This document shows positions 38,901 to 47,826 of a stretch of 64,000 nucleotides of DNA, in pieces. This DNA is from VBAS01 sp963773465 (GTDB lineage Bacteria; Bacteroidota; Bacteroidia; Chitinophagales; Chitinophagaceae). Location: assembly GCA_963773465.1 (NCBI GenBank), contig CAVZBF010000001.1, forward strand, positions 1,364,001 through 1,428,000, given 5' to 3'. The position numbers were made by a program, and so were the translations under genes. Every line of letters begins with the position of its first letter. Position 1 is the first letter of the stretch. A model generated the notes under the pieces. It did no database searches and was not told the DNA's origin. It worked only from the letters and a program-made list of their open reading frames with translations.

Positions 38901-39315
38901 ATGCAAAACGAAAAAAAGATCAGATTGCCCTGTTAGTAGTTCGCTTGATATATGGGGAGATAAGTGGTCTCTGTTGATTATCAGGGACCTAATGTTTGCA
39001 AAAGAGTGCACCTATGGTGACTTTCTAAAAGCGCCGGAACGTATAGCAACGAATATTTTGGCTTCAAGGTTACAGGCACTTGAAGAAAACAAGATCATTG
39101 AAAAATTAGATCACCCGGAGAGCAAAGCAAAAGTGTTATATAGGTTAACCAAAAAAGGAATTGACTTACTTCCTATAATGATTGAAATAAACTTATGGGC
39201 TGAAAAATATTTTCCTATACCGGCAGACAGAAAAGCAATGTTGAAAGAGGTGAAAAAAGATAGGACTGCATTTATTAAATCAATGACTAAAGAACTGGAG
39301 AGACAAGGTGATTAG
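38901..39315 (+). pseudogene. HxlR-family winged-helix regulator, one frameshift in an A run
   Basis: About 137 residues. From the ATG at 38901 the frame reads MQNEKK and then, after dropping one A from the seven-A run 38912-38918, SDCPVSSSLDIWGDKWSLLI, the standard HxlR opening with its conserved Cys. The wHTH continues with IIRDLMFAKECTYGDFLKAP, IATNILASRLQALEENKIIE and VLYRLTKKGIDLLPIMIEIN. Members sense electrophiles, quinones or hypochlorite through that Cys. The A-run shift is probably a sequencing error. It faces two identical palindromes and a divergent reductase operon. Confidence 0.85.
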
Positions 39316-39334
39316 ATAATTTATTACGCCGTTG

Positions 39335-39429
39335 TTGGTATTCAGTTTTAAGAACAATTCAGAAAAAAGGAAATTGCACCAACAACACAAACATGATAAT
39401 GTCTACAAACCGGATATTGTTGATGTCTA
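39335..39429. repeat. Family P palindromic element, copy 3
   Basis: GGTATTCAGTTTTAAGAACA, then AAAGGAAATTGCACCAACAA, CACAAACATGATAATGTCTA and ATTGTTGATG. Lies between the HxlR gene and the convergent phosphoesterase gene. Confidence 0.8.
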
Positions 39430-39432
39430 ACC

Positions 39433-41052
39433 CTATTGCAATACACTAAGCGGTTCCTCTAGTCTCAATCCCGGTATTGATCTCAGGTATTGCAATGCTT
39501 CCCCAACTGTATTGATATTCTCCGCTGCCTGCAAAGGCATATTTTGTTTTCTCGCCTCTATTGCTTGCGGCAGGTTTTCAACGCCCATGATGATCGCTTT
39601 TTCGAAATCGCTAAGCGGAACCAAAGAAAAGTCTGTTTCAAAAAACTCATTTGGTATTACAGGTTTGGGGAGCACGGGCCAATCTTTCGCTTCTCTCACA
39701 GCAGTTGAAGTAAAAACTTCTGTGAACTCTGGCGCATCCGCAACCCTTGCTGTAAGCGGAGGAAATTTACCCGGCACAATCTTATCCCACTTTTTACCAG
39801 CTGTCTTCATAAAAGAACCATGATGCATCGGAGTGTTGACAACCGTGTTCTTTGCGATGTGAGAAGATATCATGATGGTAGGAACACGGACCCCAAGCCG
39901 CTTAAAGTCGAAATCATCTTCCAGTTTATAGCCATAGAGATCGGGTGGTGTCACATCAGGCGGCGCCACATGATCATAGCATCCGCCATGTTCATCAAAT
40001 GTGATGATCAGTAATGTCCTGTCAGCCTTCGGTGAAGTTCTGATCGCATCATATACTTTCCAGACCAGCAATTCTCCGAGCATTACTTCACCTGCTTTTT
40101 TATCGGGAGCATATAATATAGAACCATAGGTTGATGGATGCATATCGTTATGCGGTGTAATAAAACGAGGTTCTACAAATGAGTAAGCGGGAAGGTTTCC
40201 ATCTGCACAATGTGTAATAAAGTCATTTAGTCCACCGAAATGATCAAAGGGCCAGATATGATAATCCTTCAGAGCCAACGTGTGAATAAGCGTAGATAGA
40301 GCAATAACAGGGTTTGCGGAATAGATCTTCCAATTAAGCGGAGAATCATCACCGGAATCTTCGATCTGGTTGAAAATAGTTTTACCGGCGCTGTCAATTG
40401 TCCATGTAGCACTGGGTCCATTCACAACACGACCCCATGAAGTTCCGGCATTCCAAAAAGCACGGTTGCACCAGGTTTGGCTGGGAACAGCGCAGAACCA
40501 ATGATCAAAAACACCAAACTCCTCCGCCAATGTTGAGAGCACCGGCACAGCAGAAGGAGTATAACATTCCATGATCTGTTTGTATTCATCATAAGCAGGA
40601 TCTTTTCCTTTTTCTTCTCCGGTCTTAAAATTATAAATGTAGTCGTTTACAAAACCTTTCATATTGATCAGGTACTCCGGTGTTTTCGGAGGCAGGTTGT
40701 AAGGAGAACAGGTATGTCCATTCACATAGTTGAATAATTGCGTATTCACATGTTCATATGTTTCTCCAGGATCAGGATAAGGTGAATGAGAATTAGAGTC
40801 ATTAAGCGGCATTACCGGGATAGTGGTGGCGCCATTCGGAGGAGGATTGACCGTGCCGGGAGGTACGGGGTTGGAAAGGTTCTTTCCAATTACACCTTCA
40901 AAGGTTTTACCTAATGGAGCATCAGCCGGAACTCCATTAGGATACATATACCCCAGTAAATTATCAAACGAACGGTTCTCCAGCATTAAGACTACAACAT
41001 GATCAAAGGTGTCAAGCATGTTGTTATAGTCCTGGTTCAGGTTTTTGTCCAT
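39433..41052 (-). CDS. Phosphoesterase family (PF04185) phospholipase C/acid phosphatase-like protein
   Basis: Intact 539-residue protein. Motifs: VVVLMLENRSFDNLLGYMYP (metal-binding Glu-Asn near the start), SFVEPRFITPHNDMHP, TLLIITFDEHGGCYDHVAPP (metal-binding Asp-Glu-His) and RVPTIMISSHIAKNTV. The family hydrolyses phosphodiesters or phosphomonoesters such as phosphatidylcholine. No signal peptide is visible at the annotated start, where a Tat signal is usual, so the protein may be cytoplasmic, or the leader may be missing. Family P repeats flank the gene on both sides. Confidence 0.9.
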   Translation of the reverse strand: MDKNLNQDYNNMLDTFDHVVVLMLENRSFDNLLGYMYPNGVPADAPLGKTFEGVIGKNLSNPVPPGTVNPPPNGATTIPVMPLNDSNSHSPYPDPGETYEHVNTQLFNYVNGHTCSPYNLPPKTPEYLINMKGFVNDYIYNFKTGEEKGKDPAYDEYKQIMECYTPSAVPVLSTLAEEFGVFDHWFCAVPSQTWCNRAFWNAGTSWGRVVNGPSATWTIDSAGKTIFNQIEDSGDDSPLNWKIYSANPVIALSTLIHTLALKDYHIWPFDHFGGLNDFITHCADGNLPAYSFVEPRFITPHNDMHPSTYGSILYAPDKKAGEVMLGELLVWKVYDAIRTSPKADRTLLIITFDEHGGCYDHVAPPDVTPPDLYGYKLEDDFDFKRLGVRVPTIMISSHIAKNTVVNTPMHHGSFMKTAGKKWDKIVPGKFPPLTARVADAPEFTEVFTSTAVREAKDWPVLPKPVIPNEFFETDFSLVPLSDFEKAIIMGVENLPQAIEARKQNMPLQAAENINTVGEALQYLRSIPGLRLEEPLSVLQ

Positions 41053-41189
41053 GGTCTTAGGTGGTTTTGAGATTAAGGTAAGTAAATATAAAATTATATA
41101 CTCAACTGGTAATGCCGTAAACGTGAAATTTATGGTAGCATAGCGGGTTTAAAAAATACTTTACTCAGCGAAGAAAATGTTTTATAACT

Positions 41190-41250
41190 GGTGTTCAAGT
41201 TTAATAATAATTCATAAAAAAGGAAATTGCACCAACAACCCGATAATCCT
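41190..41250. repeat. Family P palindromic element, copy 4 (3' part diverged)
   Basis: GGTGTTCAAGTTTAATAATA and AAAGGAAATTGCACCAACAA are kept; the distal hairpin half is replaced by unrelated sequence containing the short inverted repeat GTAGCTTGTACGCCATGCGG. Confidence 0.7.
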
Positions 41251-41307
41251 GGTAGCTTGTACGCCATGCGGAAGCTATGCTGCATATTAACAACGGCGTA
41301 AAAACAG

Positions 41308-41748
41308 TTACTGTTTCACTATACTGGTTCCCTGTCCTGCTACAATCTGCCACCTTCCATTTCTTTTTGTTAATATGTGTATATAAAGAGATTCATGCAC
41401 AACTTTATTATCATTTGTTTTGCCAACCAGTTTGCCGGTCAGCAAAGCAGTTTTTTTATCCAGGATCCTAACCTGGTGATCTGTATTTGTAAAGATCACT
41501 TCCGGGTTATCTCTTTTGAAAACTTCCATTAAAATGGATTTAGTCACGGGAAACCCAATTGCAGTAACACCTTTAAAGTCGTCGGAATACATTTTATCCA
41601 GCAAAATTGTATCGTGAGCTGCTATTGCTTTACTGCGATTGAGCTCCATGCCGATCAGTTGTTTTGTCGTTGTTTCTTTCGAAACTTTGCAACTCGTCAA
41701 AAAGATGATCACTACAAAGATCAAAGGCCGCAGTATTTTCGTTGTCAT
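41308..41748 (-). CDS. NTF2-like (DUF4440) lipoprotein
   Basis: 146 residues from the ATG at 41746-41748, preferred over the longer frame because it gives the lipoprotein leader MTTKILRPLIFVVIIFLTSC with Cys at 20. The mature part shows a DUF4440-like fold: helix LIGMELNRSKAIAAHDTILL, then DKMYSDDFKGVTAIGFPVTK, HQVRILDKKTALLTGKLVG and HILTKRNGRWQIVAGQGTSI. Proteins of this kind are small periplasmic ligand binders or isomerases; no specific function is evident. It follows the LytTR gene by 45 bp on the same strand. Confidence 0.75.
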   Translation of the reverse strand: MTTKILRPLIFVVIIFLTSCKVSKETTTKQLIGMELNRSKAIAAHDTILLDKMYSDDFKGVTAIGFPVTKSILMEVFKRDNPEVIFTNTDHQVRILDKKTALLTGKLVGKTNDNKVVHESLYIHILTKRNGRWQIVAGQGTSIVKQ

Positions 41749-41793
41749 AGTAAGACAGTAACAAAATTGTTTAGAAGCTGTTTTCATTGCTAT

Positions 41794-42528
41794 CTATTTT
41801 TTGTTTTTCACTATGTATTTTTCTATTGTGTTTATTAATGCTTTTTTATAAACATCTCCTATCGGTAATTTTTGTTTCCCGATCTGCACCTGGTTCCCTT
41901 CTATTTCAGTGATCTTTTTAACGGGAACAATGTATGAGTTGTGAATTCGTATAAACCTCGTCTCCGGTAATCTTTCTTCCAGTTCTTTTATTGTCAGGAG
42001 GGTGATGATCTTTGCAGAGGTTGTGCGTATCGATACGTAATTTCCCATTCCTTCAATATATTCAATGTCTTTCAGCAACACCTGGACAATCTTACTGCGG
42101 CCATCCGTTTTGACGAAAATGAATTCGTTCTCATTCACGGGTTCATTTGAAAATGCAGGAGTGCCTTTAAAGATGGTTATTGTATCAATAGCCTTTTGCA
42201 CTGCTTTCAGGAATCGCTCAAAAACAATTGGTTTTAATAAATAATCGATAATATCATGCTCATATCCCTCCAAAGCGTATTTTGAATAAGCCGTTGTAAG
42301 AATAACCTTTGATCTTCCTTTCAATAATTTCAGGAATTGGATACCATCCAGTTCAGGCATTTGTATGTCAAGGAAGATCAGGTCGGCATGAGTTCGCTGG
42401 ATGTATTGAAATGCTTCGATCGACCTGGTGGTGGCAAACTGAAGATTGAGTAATGGTATTTTGCTAATATGATCAGACAGCAAATCAATTGCATGCTGTT
42501 CGTCATCGATTATGATACAATTAATCAT
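41794..42528 (-). CDS. LytTR-family response regulator (1)
   Basis: 244 residues: receiver domain (acidic pair D8/D9, phospho-acceptor D54 in LIFLDIQMP, Thr in VILTTAYSKYAL, Lys in DYLLKPI) and a C-terminal LytTR DNA-binding domain (KIVQVLLKDIEYIEGMGNYV, LPETRFIRIHNSYIVPVKKI). The start overlaps the end of the kinase gene by 8 bases, so translation is coupled. LytTR proteins bind pairs of direct repeats, but no such pair was found nearby. Target genes are unknown. Confidence 0.93.
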   Translation of the reverse strand: MINCIIIDDEQHAIDLLSDHISKIPLLNLQFATTRSIEAFQYIQRTHADLIFLDIQMPELDGIQFLKLLKGRSKVILTTAYSKYALEGYEHDIIDYLLKPIVFERFLKAVQKAIDTITIFKGTPAFSNEPVNENEFIFVKTDGRSKIVQVLLKDIEYIEGMGNYVSIRTTSAKIITLLTIKELEERLPETRFIRIHNSYIVPVKKITEIEGNQVQIGKQKLPIGDVYKKALINTIEKYIVKNKK

Positions 42529-43543
42529 TTTTAAAATTAATTTTCAGGTCCACTGCAAAATTTTCAGCAGCATCACGAATAGTTAATTCATGTTTCAAAG
42601 GATAAGCCAGTTCTAACCGGTTCCTGACATTTTGCAACCCGATGCCATGCGCCGGTTCTTTTTTCCAATCAGCTTTCTTATTCTTTATTTCAAACATCAT
42701 GACTTGCCCTGATACGATCAGCCGAATCGTCAAAGGAAACAGTTTATCATTTAAATCGCCATGTTTAAAAGCATTCTCAACAAATGTAATTAACAATAGA
42801 GGCATAATATGGCAACCCGACATATCGCCTGTTATTTCAAACGAAACATTTAAGTTGTTACTAAACCGTAACTGTTGGATCCCGATAAAGTTATTGATAT
42901 GTGTAACTTCTTTCCGGAGAGCAACTTTTCCATCCGCTTCAATATCTTCTAAGGAATAACGCATCATGTCAGACAGTTTGGCGATAGCCGAGGCAAGCTC
43001 CGGTGAATATCCCAACGACTTTGTGTAGATCAAACTCAATGTATTGTAGAGGAAATGAGGATTGATCTGGTTTTTTAATGAATTTAACCGGGCACCTAAT
43101 ATCTCCCGTTCCAAAATTTGCTGGTTCTTTTCTGACCGGTAATTTCTCTGCGCAAACCACCAGGCAAAACTTATACCTATAAATAATAAATTAACCCGGA
43201 ACTGGTTCCAGAATATAACAGGTGAAGCAAAGTTCTCAACAAAACTGTTTATACTTTTCTGATTGAACAACATTACCAGTAGCAGTCGCAAACAGATCGT
43301 ACTAAAATTGAAAAGGATCAGCAATGCGGTCAATGGAACATATTTTCTTGTTTGTAAATAGTTAGGGAACAGGAAGAAAATATTCAAATAAAATAATATA
43401 ACGATGGGTACAATGGTGCTGATGGTATTTGTCCAAAAACTAAAACCTGGTTTATCTGCGCCTAACAGGAGGATCAGCACATAGAGACTCCAGGCTGCCA
43501 GGTGTATACCGACTATTTTATAGATGGCCTGCATTCCAGGCAA
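42521..43543 (-). CDS. LytS/YehU-type sensor histidine kinase (1)
   Basis: 340 residues. About four membrane segments (residues 8-28, 40-60, 70-92, 108-128) without a large periplasmic domain, then a coiled linker. The His_kinase (PF06580) motif is LKNQINPHFLYNTLS; the ATPase part has LLLITFVENAFKHG (N box) and HGIGLQNVRNRLELAYP (G box). It phosphorylates the partner encoded by the overlapping gene 41794-42528. The ligand is not evident. Confidence 0.93.
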   Translation of the reverse strand: MPGMQAIYKIVGIHLAAWSLYVLILLLGADKPGFSFWTNTISTIVPIVILFYLNIFFLFPNYLQTRKYVPLTALLILFNFSTICLRLLLVMLFNQKSINSFVENFASPVIFWNQFRVNLLFIGISFAWWFAQRNYRSEKNQQILEREILGARLNSLKNQINPHFLYNTLSLIYTKSLGYSPELASAIAKLSDMMRYSLEDIEADGKVALRKEVTHINNFIGIQQLRFSNNLNVSFEITGDMSGCHIMPLLLITFVENAFKHGDLNDKLFPLTIRLIVSGQVMMFEIKNKKADWKKEPAHGIGLQNVRNRLELAYPLKHELTIRDAAENFAVDLKINFKND

Positions 43544-43742
43544 AATTAAATGCCTGTAGATTTTAATTGTCTAAGAAATAATTCTTATTGATAAAACGAC
43601 TCTGCCGGCTGATGGAATGCCAGTGATGAGGGACGAAAGGACTCATCATGCTATTAAACTTGTTAACCCGGTATTTCAATCCGACTTTCATATAATTTTC
43701 TTTCATTGGATTAACCTGGTAAAATTTGAGATAAATAAAACA

Positions 43743-44216
43743 ATGAAATATTTGAATCTGCTCTTAATGAGTGTACTCCTGCTCTCTTGTGGCAGTACAC
43801 ATTATTGTTATATTGTACGTCATGCCGATAAACTCGATAAGACACCTTATTCGGTACTTTCACCGGCAGGACATGCGAGAGCCGGGGTATTGCGGGATAA
43901 GCTGATGAATAAAAAAATAGATCTGATCTATGCGACCCCCTTTCAGCGAACACAGGAAACGGCGCAGCCCTTAGCCCAGTCACTTAATAAAGCGCTTTTG
44001 ATTTACCGGAATAATGCAGAAGATAGCATCGCAAATGTTGTTAGGTCGAATAGAAGTAAAAATATGGTGCTGGTTGGGCATTCAGGCAACATTCCCTCGA
44101 TAATCGAAAAGATAACGGGAAAAAAGATCAGTCCGATTGGTGAAGACCAATATGACAATCTTTATATCATAAAATTCCGCAAACAAAGGACAATTCTTGT
44201 CGAAACTAAATATTGA
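43743..44216 (+). CDS. Histidine phosphatase superfamily lipoprotein
   Basis: 157 residues from the ATG at 43743, chosen because it opens with a lipoprotein signal (MKYLNLLLMSVLLLSCGS, Cys at 16); the longer frame upstream lacks a signal. YCYIVRHADKLDKTPYSVLS contains the RH motif whose His is phosphorylated; IDLIYATPFQRTQETAQPLA and NMVLVGHSGNIPSIIEKITG hold the other core residues, including the second His. A phosphomonoesterase of the SixA/phosphoglycerate-mutase type at the membrane; substrate unknown. Divergent from the LytS gene. Confidence 0.87.
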   Translation: MKYLNLLLMSVLLLSCGSTHYCYIVRHADKLDKTPYSVLSPAGHARAGVLRDKLMNKKIDLIYATPFQRTQETAQPLAQSLNKALLIYRNNAEDSIANVVRSNRSKNMVLVGHSGNIPSIIEKITGKKISPIGEDQYDNLYIIKFRKQRTILVETKY

Positions 44217-44384
44217 GTCGCGTCTCGTTCCTGGTTTCAGTATTTTTCAATATAAAGTTATTCAGGAGGGACCCGTCGGTATATCTTTCCTTATATCATG
44301 CCAATTTATGACCGTGAAAACGTACCTGTTTTTTTTGAATCAGTTTCAAGAAGTGATGCGTGCTATATCAGATACGCCGAATAA

Positions 44385-44438
44385 TATTCGCTGGTAACGG
44401 TTTAAATAAAGTAGCTTTAAGTGCGGTACACGAGTTAA
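44385..44438. repeat. Family C repeat, degenerate copy 3
   Basis: GGTTTAAATAAAGTAGCTTT AAGTGCGGTACACGAGTTA resembles the family C core TAAAGTAGTTTTAAGTTGCG. Just upstream, GATGCGTGCTATATCAGATA matches the tail of family P. Confidence 0.45.
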
Positions 44439-44458
44439 TAATCATTAAAAATCTAATT

Positions 44459-44908
44459 ATGAAAATTGACGAGGTAAAAATAAATGATCTCCTATACCAT
44501 GACATCAAATCGAGAATTGATAATATCAGGACGAAAAAGAACAGGTATATTGTTTTACATCGGGCTACAAAAGTTATCGTCTTTTTAGCTGGGGCGTCGA
44601 TTACGATTCTTACCGGATGGAAAATGACGGAAGGCAGCAAATTCGACCCTGACAATTACATTTTGGTGATTAGTGCCTGTATAGCAATATTTGCCGCCGT
44701 TGATGGATTGTTTAATTTCAAAGATAAAGGCAAAAGCTATGATTTTTTTTTATTTGAATTAAGACGACTACGCGACAAGATATGTTACGACTATAGCAAG
44801 AACCCAGATCTATATAAAGAAAACAAGGATGTCCACTTCAATAAATATCAAGAGATCCTGCAATCCCAAAAATCGATAATTGAAAATTCGGATAGCGGGG
44901 ACGAATAA
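44459..44908 (+). CDS. Two-TM SLATT/DUF4231-like membrane protein
   Basis: 149 residues from the ATG at 44459; the longer frame reads through repeat sequence. Charged N-terminal helix (IKSRIDNIRTKKNRYIVLHR), two membrane segments (KVIVFLAGASITILTGW and YILVISACIAIFAAVDGLF) joined by a short loop, then an amphipathic tail with SYDFFLFELRRLRDKICYDY. This layout matches SLATT domains, which are found as membrane effectors in nucleotide-driven conflict systems. Here no partner gene (nucleotidyltransferase, TIR, RT) is adjacent, so a defence role is speculative. The assignment rests on topology, not on a profile match. Confidence 0.55.
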   Translation: MKIDEVKINDLLYHDIKSRIDNIRTKKNRYIVLHRATKVIVFLAGASITILTGWKMTEGSKFDPDNYILVISACIAIFAAVDGLFNFKDKGKSYDFFLFELRRLRDKICYDYSKNPDLYKENKDVHFNKYQEILQSQKSIIENSDSGDE

Positions 44909-44952
44909 ACAGTTGCTAATTAAGCTTTATTCAAACATCAGGTAAGAATAAA

Positions 44953-45759
44953 ATGAAAATTCTATCCCGCGGAACCTATGCAGGCGAAAAAAGAAGTCAG
45001 TATAAAATACCTGGACTGATCCTTACCCGATGCTTTTTCCCTAAAGCATTTAACTCAGACTGGCATAGTCATGAAAATTCTCATCTCACATTTGCTCTCA
45101 AAGGTGGAAGCATCGAGAAAAGAAAAAAAGAAAGCATCCCCTGTTCTTCCGGGCTATTGTTATTATATCCCGCTAATGAACTGCACCGGAATACAGATTA
45201 TATATCGAATTCAGAAAGCTTTAGCATTGAATTCGAAAATGAGTGGTGCAAAAATCTTGAAATAAATAACCAGGAACATAACAGGCAAACCATAATCAGG
45301 AACCCTCTTGTTAAACTCAATATGATAAGGATGATGGGTGAAGTAAAAGAACCAGATAGCCTGACAGATCTTTGTATTGAGACAACTATCGTTGGTATAT
45401 TATCCTCGCTGGATCATGATAAAACCGGAAGCAAAAAACCTTCCTGGATCACGCGGCTTTACGAATTACTTCATGACGAATACAATTGTAACTGGAGCCT
45501 GGCTTCGCTGTCAGAAAAACTGGAGGTTCATCCTGTTACCATTTCGAAATACTTCCCGAAATATTTTCAAACAAATATTGGTGACTATATCAGAAAAATA
45601 AAAACAGGAAGATCGCTTACCGATCTGTGCAAAAAAAGTATTGCGATCGAAGAAATTGCCGTTAAGTATGGGTTTGTTGACAACGCCCACTTCACAAGGG
45701 TTTTTAAGAGACACACCGGGGTTACTCCTTCTCAATACAGGCACCTTATTACACGCTAA
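44953..45759 (+). CDS. AraC-family transcriptional regulator (2)
   Basis: 268 residues. The N-terminal half is a cupin-like sensor (FNSDWHSHENSHLTFALKG and YPANELHRNTDYISN with His residues). The C-terminal HTH pair shows WSLASLSEKLEVHPVTISKY and IAVKYGFVDNAHFTRVFKRH followed by TGVTPSQYR. It starts 44 bp after the SLATT-like gene and may be co-transcribed. Ligand and targets are unknown. Confidence 0.9.
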   Translation: MKILSRGTYAGEKRSQYKIPGLILTRCFFPKAFNSDWHSHENSHLTFALKGGSIEKRKKESIPCSSGLLLLYPANELHRNTDYISNSESFSIEFENEWCKNLEINNQEHNRQTIIRNPLVKLNMIRMMGEVKEPDSLTDLCIETTIVGILSSLDHDKTGSKKPSWITRLYELLHDEYNCNWSLASLSEKLEVHPVTISKYFPKYFQTNIGDYIRKIKTGRSLTDLCKKSIAIEEIAVKYGFVDNAHFTRVFKRHTGVTPSQYRHLITR

Positions 45760-45862
45760 AATTGTACAAGCAGTTTTTTGGTTACTTACCCGTTTGCCGC
45801 AAAGAACAGCTATTTTTAATTTTAGTTATACTGACTATTCGGTCATCGCAAACCTGTTAATT

Positions 45863-45957
45863 CGTTGTGTTCTTGGTGTCACGCTTTGTGTTCTTTGTGT
45901 TACAAAAAATACTGGAACACAAAGAACACTACGAATCACAAAGGACACTACGGTGTT
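45863..45957. repeat. ACACAAAGAACAC-type inverted repeat, copy 4
   Basis: GTTGTGTTCTTGGTGTCACG and TTTGTGTTCTTTGTGTTACA, then GGAACACAAAGAACACTACG and CACAAAGGACACTACGGTGT. Here the halves are in the opposite order from copies 1, 3 and 5, with the loop AAAAAATACT. Confidence 0.75.
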
Positions 45958-46017
45958 TAAATAGTAGTTTGGTTGTTATATACGGACAGCCACTTTAGTT
46001 ATTATAAAAAATAAGCC

Positions 46018-47487
46018 ATGAGAAAGTATTGCTCTTGTCTTTTTATTCTATGTTGTTATATATTCATTAACTCCAGCGCCCAAACAAAAGCGGTACATAT
46101 TGAGAAACTGATGAAGCAATACGCTGCAAACGATCAGTTCAATGGCGTTGTTTTAGTAGCTGAAAAAGGTAAGGTCATTTATCAAAAAGCTTTTGGTGTT
46201 GCTGATTATGAATGGAACATAAAAAATACAACCGATACAAAATTTGAGATCGCCTCTATTACCAAAACCGTGACTGCGTTAATGATCATGCAATTGGCTG
46301 AGCGTGGTAAAATAGATCTTAATGGACATATTGCTGACTATGTAAAGGACTTCCCGGAAGAGACCGGTTCAAAAATAACTATTACACATCTCCTGACACA
46401 TAGTTCAGGGTTGCAAACAGACATCGCAGATTTCCCGTCCACTGGTAATAATTTCCCGGACATTGCTGCCAAGATCAATGAAGATTTCCTGAGCATTGAA
46501 GAACAAGTGAGTTTAATAGCGAAACGCCCTTTACTTTTTGAACCCGGTACGAATTTTAATTATAGCAGTGATGGCTATACAGTATTGGGCAGAATAATTG
46601 AAATAGTATGTAATAAAGGTTACGAGGAGGTTTTAGATTCTTTAATAATTAAGCCGCTCGGATTAAACCATACAGGGTATAAAGACCATTTTACCATCAT
46701 TGGCAAGAGAGCGGTTGGGTATGCTGAAACATGGGTTGGTTACAAACGAGGAAGACCATTTGGAATTGCACCGTCTGGTGGCATGTTTTCAACAGCAGGA
46801 GATCTGTTGAAATGGGAGCAGGCACTCTATACGGATAAAATTATTAGTGAGCGATCCAAGGAAATTATTTTCAGGAAAACGCCATTTGTAACAGGGAATG
46901 GATGGAAAGTGAACGAGAATTTCTTTAACACGAATTCTGCGGATAGTATTAAGACAGTAAAATGTACCGGTGGCTTGCCAGGTTTTACTGCTTTAGTGGT
47001 TCGCTTCTTAAAAGATAATAAAACGATCATTCTTTTGGAAAACCTACGGCAAATGACGTACAGGCATGATGAAATTGCGGGGGAAATTGGAAATATTCTT
47101 TATAACAAAACCTACACCCTGCCCAAAAGATCATTGGCGAAAGAAATGATGAATACGCTGCAAAGTTCAGGCAAGGAGCAGGCCATGAATTTATACAAAT
47201 CATTTAAAAGAAATTCTTCTGCCTGGTATCTGAATGAAAGCGAGGTAAATTCCATCGGATATTTTCTTTTGCATAACCTTGGCAAAAAAGATGCTGCATT
47301 AGAATTTTTTAAAATGAACATCATTGAATTTCCGAATTCGGCAAATGCCTTTGACAGTTTGGGCGAAGCGTATATGGAAAACGGGGATAACAAAAAGGCG
47401 ATCGAAAATTATAAAAAGAGTATTGAGCTTAACCCGGGCAATGACAATGCAAAAAAAATGATTGAAAAACTGACTTCTAATTATTAG
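46018..47487 (+). CDS. Serine hydrolase (beta-lactamase/class C PBP-like) with C-terminal TPR
   Basis: 489 residues with a signal peptide ending NSSAQT. The catalytic S-x-x-K is SITK in FEIASITKTVTALMIMQL; the Y-x-N position reads YSS in FNYSSDGYTVLGRIIEI; HTGYKD and SGGMFSTAGDLLKWEQALY are typical of the family. The C-terminal part carries TPR-like helices, LGKKDAALEFFKMNIIEFPN and GDNKKAIENYKKSIELNPG. The family includes D-aminopeptidases, esterases and muropeptide enzymes, so a resistance role should not be assumed. Confidence 0.88.
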   Translation: MRKYCSCLFILCCYIFINSSAQTKAVHIEKLMKQYAANDQFNGVVLVAEKGKVIYQKAFGVADYEWNIKNTTDTKFEIASITKTVTALMIMQLAERGKIDLNGHIADYVKDFPEETGSKITITHLLTHSSGLQTDIADFPSTGNNFPDIAAKINEDFLSIEEQVSLIAKRPLLFEPGTNFNYSSDGYTVLGRIIEIVCNKGYEEVLDSLIIKPLGLNHTGYKDHFTIIGKRAVGYAETWVGYKRGRPFGIAPSGGMFSTAGDLLKWEQALYTDKIISERSKEIIFRKTPFVTGNGWKVNENFFNTNSADSIKTVKCTGGLPGFTALVVRFLKDNKTIILLENLRQMTYRHDEIAGEIGNILYNKTYTLPKRSLAKEMMNTLQSSGKEQAMNLYKSFKRNSSAWYLNESEVNSIGYFLLHNLGKKDAALEFFKMNIIEFPNSANAFDSLGEAYMENGDNKKAIENYKKSIELNPGNDNAKKMIEKLTSNY

Positions 47488-47826
47488 ATATAAATCATAC
47501 AACGATAAAGGACATAATGCGAACAATTGCAGTAGTATCACAGTTAAGCCGGGAAAAAAATAATTTGCCAATGCCAGAATGGAAAGGAGGAACACAAAGG
47601 ACACGACGGATCACAACGTACACAACGTTGTGTTCTTTGTGTTTCCTGGTGTACTTTGTGATCCTTGTTTGCATTTAAAAGGCTAGTGCAATAATTGTTG
47701 AATGGAATTGTTGCTGTACAAGTGAGCAATTTGCGTGGCAAAGCAGCAAATTGGAAACAAGGGACGATGATAGTAGCAATGCAGCTGGTAAACAAATATT
47801 CTTTCCACCAGCTGCAATAATCCGCT
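47488..47826. other. Gap between serine hydrolase and NlpE-like genes; repeats only
   Basis: 339 bp without a gene. It holds the copy 5 inverted repeat (47590-47664), an inverted pair CAATTTGC/GCAAATTG near 47730-47757, and the string GATGATAGTAGCAATGCAG near 47766, which recurs at 15272. Confidence 0.6.
47590..47664. repeat. ACACAAAGAACAC-type inverted repeat, copy 5
   Basis: GAACACAAAGGACACGACGG and ATCACAACGTACACAACGTT pair with TGTTCTTTGTGTTTCCTGGT and GTACTTTGTGATCC. Nearly identical in layout to copy 1. Confidence 0.75.

Noticed and set aside
43618..43650. GATGAG...CTCATC inverted repeat with GGACGAAAGGAC as an operator for the first LytTR pair
   Set aside because: It is a single site without the paired spacing seen at 58662 and 60251, and lies next to a phosphatase gene rather than a clear target.
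43617..43742. N-terminal extension of the histidine phosphatase
   Set aside because: The ATG at 43743 gives a clean lipoprotein signal; the extension has none.
32602..44458. Integron-type attC sites and gene cassettes
   Set aside because: The repeats have hairpins but no clear RYYYAAC/GTTRRRY core pair, genes lie on both strands, and there is no tyrosine recombinase in the window.
46018..47487. Antibiotic-resistance beta-lactamase
   Set aside because: The S-x-x-K family is broad; the YSS variant and TPR tail point to a general serine hydrolase, with no evidence of drug hydrolysis.
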